Origin: Inquilinus sp. Marseille-Q2685
GTDB taxonomy: Bacteria > Pseudomonadota > Alphaproteobacteria > DSM-16000 > Inquilinaceae
NCBI RefSeq assembly: GCF_916619195.1
Contig: NZ_CAKAKL010000002.1
Location: 1,676,001-1,740,000, forward strand
DNA: 64,000 bases
Reading direction: 5' to 3'
A model generated the notes under the pieces. It was not told the DNA's origin, ran no database searches, and was given only the letters and a program-made list of their open reading frames with translations. Numbering within the stretch: position 1 is the first letter of the stretch; each line of letters begins with the position of its first letter. Made by a program: the position numbers and the translations under genes. This document shows positions 8,853 through 15,579 of the stretch, piece by piece.

Positions 8853-9188
8853 ATGACCACGCAGCAGACCGGCGCGGCGAACGGAGCCGGGGAGCGCTTC
8901 TCCCCCGACACCCGCTACTTCTCGCTGTTCCACCTGACCGCCAATGCGGCGGAAGCGCAGCTGCTGGTCGGCCGTGCCCGCATCGTCGTCGGATCCGGCC
9001 CGTCGCCCTCGGCCGAGCCGATGGCCACGGAATGGCTGGTCAGCCTGGCGATGAGCCCGGTGACGATGAAGGACCTGGCGCGCAAGCTGGCCGAGACCGT
9101 GGCGTCGTATGAGCGGACCTTCGGGCCGATCGCCGATATTCCGGGCGAGGCTGCCGCCCCGGCCGCGGCGGAGAGGGGCCGGGTGTGA
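8853..9188 (+). CDS. small DUF3467-like protein
   Basis: The protein is about 111 residues from the ATG at 8853, chosen for the GGAGA just upstream; ATG 8841 or GTG 8823 are alternatives. The core resembles the DUF3467 family: a strand-rich N-terminal part, then LAMSPVTMKDLARKL followed by SYERTFGPI, matching the family's usual ending in which a helix precedes YE..FG.I. It has no signal peptide and should be cytoplasmic. It overlaps the ABC ATPase gene by 4 bases. Its function is unknown. Placement suggests a regulatory or adaptor role for the ABC module. Confidence 0.65.
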   Translation: MTTQQTGAANGAGERFSPDTRYFSLFHLTANAAEAQLLVGRARIVVGSGPSPSAEPMATEWLVSLAMSPVTMKDLARKLAETVASYERTFGPIADIPGEAAAPAAAERGRV

Positions 9189-9943
9189 TCCGCGCCGACC
9201 GCCTGCATCGCCGCTTCGGATCCGTGATCGCGGTGGCCGACGTCTCGCTCGAGATCGGGCGCGGCGAGGTGGTCGGCCTGCTCGGTCCGAATGGCGCCGG
9301 CAAGTCGACGCTGCTGCGCATGCTGGCCGGATATCTCGAGCCGGATGCCGGCACCGCGTCGCTCGACGGGATCGATGTCCGGCGGCGCCCGATCGCGGCA
9401 CGGCGGCGGCTCGGCTACCTGCCGGAGGGGGCGCCGCTGTATCCCGAGATGACGCCGTCCGGCCTGCTCGGCTTCGTCGCCGGCGTGCACGGGCTGGCCG
9501 GGCGGGCCCGGCGCGCGGCGGTGGTGGCGGCGGCCGAGCGGGTCGAGCTCGGGCCCGTGCTGCGCCGGCCGATCGAGCCCCTGTCCAGGGGCTCCCGGCG
9601 GCGCCCCGCCCGGGCCGCGGCGCTGCGGCCGGCCCCGCCGATCCTGATCCTGGATGAGCCGACCGACGGGCTCGACCCCAACCAGAAGCAGCAGATGCAC
9701 GACACCATCCGCGAGATGGGCCGCGACAAGGCGATCCTGGTCTCGACCCATGTCCTGGAGGAGGTCGAGGCGATGTGCGGCCGCGCCGTGATCCTGGCCG
9801 CCGGCCGGATCCGCGCCGACGACACCCCGGCCGCCCTGGCCAGGCGCTCTCCCGACGGCCGGCTGGCCGGGCTGTTCCGGACCTTGACCCTGCCGGGCGC
9901 CCAGCCCCTGCCGGACGTGCCGCGCCCGGCGGAGGCGGCCTGA
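9185..9943 (+). CDS. ABC transporter ATP-binding protein, GldA-like
   Basis: The 252-residue nucleotide-binding subunit starts at GTG. It has Walker A GPNGAGKST at about 34-42, the Q-loop region near 78, Walker B ILILDEP at about 153-159, the D-loop GLDPNQ and the H-loop STH. The organisation ATPase, ABC-2 permease, then a large periplasmic-type protein is that of GldA/GldF/GldG modules. The signature loop is unusual: LSRGS (about 133-137) followed by RRRPARAAAL, where relatives have LSKGY then RQRVGLAQAL. This may reduce activity or reflect a sequence error; no compensating frameshift was obvious. Confidence 0.85.
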   Translation: MIRADRLHRRFGSVIAVADVSLEIGRGEVVGLLGPNGAGKSTLLRMLAGYLEPDAGTASLDGIDVRRRPIAARRRLGYLPEGAPLYPEMTPSGLLGFVAGVHGLAGRARRAAVVAAAERVELGPVLRRPIEPLSRGSRRRPARAAALRPAPPILILDEPTDGLDPNQKQQMHDTIREMGRDKAILVSTHVLEEVEAMCGRAVILAAGRIRADDTPAALARRSPDGRLAGLFRTLTLPGAQPLPDVPRPAEAA

Positions 9944-9944
9944 G

Positions 9945-10679
9945 ATGCGCGCCGGCCTCGCCCTGTTCCGGCGCGAGCTGGCGGGCTATTTCGCCACGCC
10001 GAACGCCGCCGTCTTCGTCGTCGTCTTCCTGGTCCTGGCCGGGGCGCTGCCGATCTATGCCGGCGACTTCTTCGGCCGCGGCGAGGCCGACCTGGACCCG
10101 TTCTTCGCCTTCCTGCCCTGGCTGTCCCTGCTGCTGGCCCCCGCCATCGCCATGCGGCTGTGGGCGGAAGAGGCACGCACCGGCCCGGTCGAGCTGCTGT
10201 TGACCTTGCCGATCGGACCCGGCGCCGCCGTGCTGGCCAAGTTCCTGGCCGGCTGGGCGGTGATGGCCCTGGCCCTGGCCCTGACCTTCCCGATGTGGCT
10301 GACCGTCGCCTGGCTGGGCGACCCGGACCACCGGGTGATCGCCGCCGGCTACGCCGGCAGCCTGCTGGTCGCCGGCCTGTATCTCGCCGTCGCCTCCGCC
10401 GCCAGCGCCGTGACCCGCAACCAGGTGGTGGCCTTCATCCTCGGCGTCGCCCTGTGCCTCCTCGTCACCATCCCGGGCGCGCCGGCGCTGGCCGGGCTGC
10501 TGGGTGACCGGCTGCCGGCCGGGATCGCCGACGCGGTAGCGGTGTTCGGCGTGCTGCCGCATGTCCGGCCGATCGCGCGCGGAATCATCGACCTGCGCGA
10601 CCTGATCTTCTTCGCCACCGTCACCGCCTTCTTCCTCTTCGCGGCGTCAGTGGCGCTCGGCCTGCGGCGGGCGGGGTGA
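9945..10679 (+). CDS. ABC-2 type permease, GldF-like
   Basis: The 244-residue integral membrane protein has about six hydrophobic segments and the start typical of the family (LFRRELAGYFATPNAAVFV). The conserved block RLWAEEARTGPVELLLTLPI follows the second helix. It starts 1 base after the ATPase stop and overlaps the next gene by 4 bases. It should form the membrane pore of the GldA/F/G-type transporter. In gliding bacteria this module is linked to motility or secretion, but in proteobacteria the substrate is not known. Confidence 0.87.
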   Translation: MRAGLALFRRELAGYFATPNAAVFVVVFLVLAGALPIYAGDFFGRGEADLDPFFAFLPWLSLLLAPAIAMRLWAEEARTGPVELLLTLPIGPGAAVLAKFLAGWAVMALALALTFPMWLTVAWLGDPDHRVIAAGYAGSLLVAGLYLAVASAASAVTRNQVVAFILGVALCLLVTIPGAPALAGLLGDRLPAGIADAVAVFGVLPHVRPIARGIIDLRDLIFFATVTAFFLFAASVALGLRRAG

Positions 10680-12571
10680 CGGCGATGCGGCAACCGCTCC
10701 GGCACCGCCTGACCGGACTCGCCGCCCTGGCCCTCGCACTCGCGGCCACGGTCGGCGTCAATCTCTGGGCCGATGGCGCCCTGCGCGGGCACCGCCTCGA
10801 CCTCAGCGAGGATCGCCGCCACGCCCTCGACGCCGCCACCCACGCGGTGCTCGAGGGCTTGAGCCAACCGGTGACGCTGCGGCTGGTGGTGTCCGACCAG
10901 CTCGCCGCCGCGTCCCCCGCTTTGGCCGGATACGCCCGCCGGGTCGAGGCGCGGCTGGAGGACTATGCCGCCGCCGCCGGCGACCGGCTGACGCTGCGGC
11001 GCGAGATCCCGGAGCCGTTCAGCGACGCCGAGGACCGCGCCGTTGCCGACGGGCTGCTGGGCCTGCCGCTGACCAAGGGCGGCGACCCGATCTATTTCGG
11101 CCTGGTCGGCAGCAGCGCCGCCGACCGGGTGGCGATCCCCTTCCTGCGGCCGGAGGAGGAGCCGACGCTGGACCTGCAGCTGACCCGCATGATCGCGCGG
11201 CTGGCCTCGCCGGACCGGCGCCAGGTGGCGGTGGTCAGCACCCTGCCGCTGGGCGGCGCGCTGGCCTTCGGCGGCCGGGTGCTGCCGGCCTTCACCGCCT
11301 ATCGCGACATGCAGAAGGATTTCGACGTCAAGCCGATCGCGATCAACGATCTGGCGGCCAAGGGCACGGCGGCCCTGGACCCCGCGACGATCGACGTGCT
11401 GCTGCTGGTGCATCCGCGCGACCTGCCGCCGGCCGCGCAATATGCGATCGACCAGTTCCTGATGGCTGGCGGCCACGCCCTGGTGCTGGTCGATCCGCTG
11501 TCCGAGGCAGCGGCGGAGCGGCTGCCGGAGCAGGCGGCGCGCGGCGCCTCCTTCTCCGCCCTCGGCGCGTTCGGGCCAAGCTGGGGATTGGGGCTCGACA
11601 TCGGCCGGGTCGCCGGCGACCGGGCCCTGGCCTCCAGCATCACCATCCGGCGCGACGACGGCCGGCCGCTGAAGCTGCAGCACCTGGTCTGGCTGACCCT
11701 GGCCGAGCAGAACCGCGACGCCGCAGACCCGGCCTTCGCCGGGCTGGGCCCGATCACGGTCGGCACCGCGGGCATCCTGCGGCCGCTGATGGGCGCGACC
11801 ACGCGCTTCTCGCCGCTGCTGTTCACCAGCGACCACGGCACGCCGGTGGATGTCGGCGAGATCGTGCCGCGCACCGATCCGCAAGCGCTGTGGGCTGCCC
11901 ACCCGTCCGGCAACGAGCGGCTGGTGCTGGCGGCGCGGGTCGGCGGTCATGCCCGCAGCGCCTTCGCCGACCAGCTGCCGGACGGCGTCGCCGTCGAAGG
12001 CGCCCCGCCGCCGGGGCGGAAGCTGGAAACCGACGCGCTGAATCTCGTGGTGATCGCCGACACCGACATCCTCGACGACCGCTTCTGGATCGCCCGCGGC
12101 CAGCCCGGGCAGCCGGCCCGGGCTTTCGCCGCCAATGGCGACTTCCTGCTGGCGCTGCTGGAGGAGCTGTCCGGGACGCAGGACCTGTCGGCCCTGCGCA
12201 ACCGGGCCGCCGGCGCGCGGCCTTTCACCCGGATCGCCGAGATCGGCCGTGCCGCGGCGGCGCGGCTGCAGGACAGCGAGGCGGCACTGACCGAGCGGCT
12301 GACCCGGTTCCAGCGCGACATGGCTGCGGCGCAGAGCACCGAGGGCGGCGCCGAACCGTCGCGCCAGGCGATCGAGGATCTGCGCGCCAAGGTGGTCGGC
12401 ACTCGGCAGGAGCTGCGCGAGGTCCGGCAGGCGCTGCGCGCCGATGTCGAGACGATCGAGAGAGCCTTGGTCTGGCTCAATGTCGCAGCCGTCCCGGCCG
12501 CAATCCTTCTTCTCACCTTCATGATCATGGCCATCCGACCATTCCGAAGGAGGCTTCGCATGTCAACCTAA
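10676..12571 (+). CDS. GldG-family periplasmic-domain protein of the ABC module
   Basis: The 631-residue protein has an N-terminal membrane anchor (about 10-30), a large extracytoplasmic region containing the ABC-type uncharacterised transport domain (VDVLLLVHPRDLPPAAQYAIDQFL and the DPLSEAA block), a predicted coiled coil at about 530-595, and a C-terminal membrane helix followed by a basic tail (RPFRRRLRMST). This two-anchor layout is typical of GldG. Translation probably begins at the GTG overlapping the permease stop; ATG 10685 is an alternative. The operon seems to end here: the next 247 bases are AT-rich with no gene and probably carry the promoter of the RTX gene at 12819. Confidence 0.82.
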   Translation: MTAMRQPLRHRLTGLAALALALAATVGVNLWADGALRGHRLDLSEDRRHALDAATHAVLEGLSQPVTLRLVVSDQLAAASPALAGYARRVEARLEDYAAAAGDRLTLRREIPEPFSDAEDRAVADGLLGLPLTKGGDPIYFGLVGSSAADRVAIPFLRPEEEPTLDLQLTRMIARLASPDRRQVAVVSTLPLGGALAFGGRVLPAFTAYRDMQKDFDVKPIAINDLAAKGTAALDPATIDVLLLVHPRDLPPAAQYAIDQFLMAGGHALVLVDPLSEAAAERLPEQAARGASFSALGAFGPSWGLGLDIGRVAGDRALASSITIRRDDGRPLKLQHLVWLTLAEQNRDAADPAFAGLGPITVGTAGILRPLMGATTRFSPLLFTSDHGTPVDVGEIVPRTDPQALWAAHPSGNERLVLAARVGGHARSAFADQLPDGVAVEGAPPPGRKLETDALNLVVIADTDILDDRFWIARGQPGQPARAFAANGDFLLALLEELSGTQDLSALRNRAAGARPFTRIAEIGRAAAARLQDSEAALTERLTRFQRDMAAAQSTEGGAEPSRQAIEDLRAKVVGTRQELREVRQALRADVETIERALVWLNVAAVPAAILLLTFMIMAIRPFRRRLRMST

Positions 12572-12818
12572 GATATAATATTGACTCTTGATTATCTTGA
12601 GACTCGCGAATCAACATTCACGAGAATCATTATCTTTTGGATATATTTCAAATACAATTTGATTTATTCACAACAGAGTCTCATGATTGCAATAGTATTT
12701 CTGTAATATCCCCGACATCCGCTTGGCATTCTAGGGCGGACATCAGCGGCTGCCGCACTTCGCCAAGGCGCCGGGGCCGCTTCCGCACGGATCGTGCGAA
12801 CCTTGATAGGGGGAAGAC

Positions 12819-13625
12819 ATGAGCCAGATCACGGGAACCGCGAATGATGATTTCCTGTTCGGCACCGCGGGTGACGACGTCATCAAGGGCCTCGGAGGCC
12901 ACGACGCTCTCGACGGCGGCGCCGGCAACGACCTGCTGAATGGCGGCGACGGCGACGACTCGCTCTATGGCGGCGACGGCAACGATGCCCTGACCGGTGG
13001 CGCCGGTGCCGACACCATCGATACCGGTGCCGGAACCAATGTGGCCGATGGCGGCGCGGGCGACGATCTGATCGGCGGCGGCGAGGGCAGCGATGTCCTG
13101 CATGGCGGCGACGGCAACGATTCGATCACCGCCAACAGCGGCGATGACGTCGTGCTCGGGGGCGCCGGCCATGACCTGATCTCCGGCGATGAGGGCAGCG
13201 ACGTGCTCGTCGGCGGCAGCGGCGACGACATCATCGACGGCGGCGATGGCAATGATGTCCTCACCGGCGGCGCCGGATACGATACCTTGACGGGCAACAC
13301 CGGCGCCGACGCCTTCGTCTTCGCCGGGGTTTCTGAGAGCACGCCGGCGCTGGCCGACATCGTGGCCGACTTCAGCGCGGCCGATCACGACGTCATCAAC
13401 CTGTCGGCAATCGACGCCAAGAGCACGGCCTGCGGCAACCAAGCCTTCAGCTTCATCGGCACCGACACCTTCTCGGGCAAGGCCGGGCAGCTGCGGATCG
13501 AGCAGGTCGACGCCGCGACCGCCCTGGTCCAGGGCGATGTGAACGGCGACAAGATCGCGGATTTCGCGATCGAGGTGCATGGGACCGAGTCACTGACGCT
13601 GACCGCCAGCGACTTCGTCCTCTAA
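12819..13625 (+). CDS. RTX calcium-binding repeat protein
   Basis: The 268-residue protein consists almost entirely of GGxGxDxhx nonapeptide repeats (about residues 9-165), which bind calcium as a beta-roll. A C-terminal domain of the serralysin/type I secretion type follows (from about 170, with INLSAIDAKS, NQAFSFIGTDTFSG and a hydrophobic ending ASDFVL). No signal peptide is present, as expected for a type I secretion substrate, but no type I ABC/HlyD/TolC genes are in the window. The same C-terminal module ends the larger RTX protein at 50954-52783. The ribosome-binding site GGGGGA is clear. Confidence 0.88.
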   Translation: MSQITGTANDDFLFGTAGDDVIKGLGGHDALDGGAGNDLLNGGDGDDSLYGGDGNDALTGGAGADTIDTGAGTNVADGGAGDDLIGGGEGSDVLHGGDGNDSITANSGDDVVLGGAGHDLISGDEGSDVLVGGSGDDIIDGGDGNDVLTGGAGYDTLTGNTGADAFVFAGVSESTPALADIVADFSAADHDVINLSAIDAKSTACGNQAFSFIGTDTFSGKAGQLRIEQVDAATALVQGDVNGDKIADFAIEVHGTESLTLTASDFVL

Positions 13626-13638
13626 CGCATCATCGAAC

Positions 13639-13680
13639 CGTCGAAGCGGGAGCACGGTTGCTCCGGTTTCCGCTTCGACG
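13639..13680 (+). terminator. hairpin after the RTX gene
   Basis: The arms CGTCGAAGCGG and CCGCTTCGACG enclose a second stem, GGAGCA/TGCTCC. Together they form a long hairpin starting 14 bases after the stop. No T-run follows. Confidence 0.55.
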
Positions 13681-13972
13681 GGTTATCGGATAACCTCAAA
13701 TATAGAATCAATATTTATCCCAAATTATTTCCATATTGAAGTTCACGAATATTAAACGAATCAATAATCGATTCATCAGAAAGATCTGCAATCATAGTTA
13801 CGGAAGAGGGGAGAAAGTCTATCCTGGCACGACCCACTTTTGTTTCTTCCAGAACGGAGGAATTCGGAAGGGGGAATGGGTCTGGTCAGGCTTCGTCCCT
13901 TTCCCCGTGCAAATGACCGCCGCGACGGCGGTCATCGCCTCGACTCATCCTCATGTCAGGAAGGAGACGACC
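13681..13972 (+). other. AT-rich intergenic region with short palindrome
   Basis: The region begins with the perfect palindrome GGTTATCGGATAACC (13681-13695). About 100 very AT-rich bases follow, and then the leader of the PstS-like gene. An open frame runs through the region from 13736, but its first 79 codons do not look coding and precede a normal signal peptide, so I treat it as promoter and leader. GAAGAGGGGAGAAAG near 13805 is purine-rich without an obvious gene behind it. Confidence 0.4.
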
Positions 13973-15430
13973 TTGTCCATCCGTCTGAAGTCCTGCAGCC
14001 TCCTCGCGCTCGCCGCGGGCAGCATGCTGTTTGCCGCCCCGGCCTCGGCCGAGACCCTCTATGCCGGCGGCGCGACCCTGCCCTTCGGCGTGTATCGCTC
14101 CTGGTTCGACTGCTTCGGCACCGTGCTGAACTCCGCGCAGCATCCGCGCGACGCGCTGTGCACCGCCGCGGCCGGCTTCCCGGTCGACAGCTCGGCGACC
14201 ATCGCCTATGCCCCGGTGGGCAGCGGCGGCGGCATCACGGCCCTGATCAACCAGCAGTCGCCGAACGCGCAGCCGAGCAGCACTCCGTACGAGAACGCCA
14301 CCATCGTCTACAACGAGGGCACCAACGGCTACGGCACCGGCCCCAATTTCTGGGACTTCTCGGGCAGCGACGCGACGCTGAACAGCACCCAGATCAGCGC
14401 CTATAACAGCGCGGCCGGCGCGGCCCGCGGCCCGGCGATCCAGATCCCGACCGTCGGCACCTCGGTCACGATCCCGGTCAACGTCACCGGCCTCAACATC
14501 GCCCGCTCGACCCCGGCCGGCGGCACCAGCGGCCTCTACCTGTCGCGCCGGGCCCTGTGCGGCATCTTCACCGGCACGATCACCAACTGGAACGACCCGA
14601 TCCTCACCTACGACAACAACAACACCCAACTGCACGCGAACCTGCCGATCCGGGTCGTCCGTCGCTCAGACTCCAGCGGCACCACCTTCCTGTTCACGCG
14701 CCATCTGAATCAGGTCTGCGGCACCAACGCCAACCCGATCGCAGACGGCAACAATCACCCGTCCAACCCGGGCAATCTCGCCCCCTGGAACCTCGGCGCC
14801 GGCACCACCGTGGCCTGGCCGGCCAGCTTCCTGTCGGCCGCCGGCAGCGAGGGCGTCGCCAGCACCGTCGCCAGCACGACGGGCGCCATCGGCTATGTCA
14901 GCCCGGACTTCACCCGGCAGGTCTCCACGCCGGAGGTCTCGCCGGCGCCGGTCGTGGCCAACCTGCAGAACCAGACCAACTGGGCCGCTCGCGTGAGCGA
15001 CACCACCCCGACCCCCGGCGAGCACACCCCGATCGCGCCGTCGATCACCAATGTCGGGGCCGCGACCAACACCTTCGCGGGCACGACCACCCAGACGGCT
15101 GCCGCCTGGAGCGCCGCGCTCGACACCGCGGCGCTGCGCAACCCGGCCGGCGCGTCGGTCTATCCGATCATCGGCTTCACGATGCTCGACCTGTACACCT
15201 GCTACTTCCCGGCGGCCGAGGCCACCACGATCAAGAACTTCATCTCCTGGATCACCGGCAACCACGCCACCGCCCCGCTCTCCGTCGCCACCCAGATCGC
15301 GAACAACGCCGGCTTCACGATGCCGAGTTCGACGGCGCGGAGCCGGGTCTGGGCCTGGGTCAACAGCGCGACGGCCGGCGTCCGGACTGGTCCGATCTCC
15401 GGCACCTGCACCATCAGCTCCGGTACCTGA
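13973..15430 (+). CDS. PstS-like secreted substrate-binding protein
   Basis: The start is placed at TTG 13973, which has AAGGAG upstream and opens directly into a signal peptide ending in AAPASA; an ATG far upstream at 13736 is unlikely. The mature 460-residue protein carries the motifs of phosphate-binding (PstS/DING-like) proteins: AGGATLP, YAPVGSGGGI, GIFTGTITNWNDP and RRSDSSGTTFLFT. It has extra cysteines at several sites that could form disulfides outside the cell. The C-terminal third is highly similar to the partial gene at 1-501. No pstCAB genes are near, so a role in surface or extracellular phosphate binding, or as cargo of the upstream export locus, is more likely than simple ABC uptake. 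Confidence 0.88.
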   Translation: MSIRLKSCSLLALAAGSMLFAAPASAETLYAGGATLPFGVYRSWFDCFGTVLNSAQHPRDALCTAAAGFPVDSSATIAYAPVGSGGGITALINQQSPNAQPSSTPYENATIVYNEGTNGYGTGPNFWDFSGSDATLNSTQISAYNSAAGAARGPAIQIPTVGTSVTIPVNVTGLNIARSTPAGGTSGLYLSRRALCGIFTGTITNWNDPILTYDNNNTQLHANLPIRVVRRSDSSGTTFLFTRHLNQVCGTNANPIADGNNHPSNPGNLAPWNLGAGTTVAWPASFLSAAGSEGVASTVASTTGAIGYVSPDFTRQVSTPEVSPAPVVANLQNQTNWAARVSDTTPTPGEHTPIAPSITNVGAATNTFAGTTTQTAAAWSAALDTAALRNPAGASVYPIIGFTMLDLYTCYFPAAEATTIKNFISWITGNHATAPLSVATQIANNAGFTMPSSTARSRVWAWVNSATAGVRTGPISGTCTISSGT

Positions 15431-15480
15431 TACGTCATTCCGAGGGCCGGGGCCGGATCCGATCCGGCCCCGGTACGTCC

Positions 15481-15519
15481 GGCCCGTCTCCCGTCAATGG
15501 AGACGGGCCTCTCTTTTTC
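15481..15519 (+). terminator. intrinsic terminator
   Basis: An 11-bp stem (GGCCCGTCTCC with its exact complement at 15499-15509) and a 7-base loop are followed by TCTCTTTTT, a textbook rho-independent terminator for the PstS-like gene. A second perfect 13-bp inverted repeat lies just before it at 15447-15473. Confidence 0.9.
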
Positions 15520-15579
15520 AGCTGTTGTCCACCTGCACGGCCATCGCCTCGCTCCCGGCCTGCACGATCCGCAGCGTCG

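Noticed and set aside
9560-9660. pair of compensating frameshifts in the GldA-like ATPase
   Set aside because: The odd signature loop made this attractive, but reading the other frames gave no better match to the family, so simple divergence is kept.
12840-13300. regular short DNA repeats that might suggest a CRISPR or satellite array
   Set aside because: They are the coding repeats of the GGxGxD motif of an RTX protein, with no spacers of constant length.
13736-13972. longer N terminus of the PstS-like protein
   Set aside because: The frame is open, but the sequence is AT-rich and not coding-like, and a signal peptide starts at 13973 behind a good ribosome-binding site.
1-15430. composite transposon formed by the two PstS-like genes
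   Set aside because: The similarity is clear at protein level but the DNA has diverged in many codons, and no transposase or terminal repeat is present.
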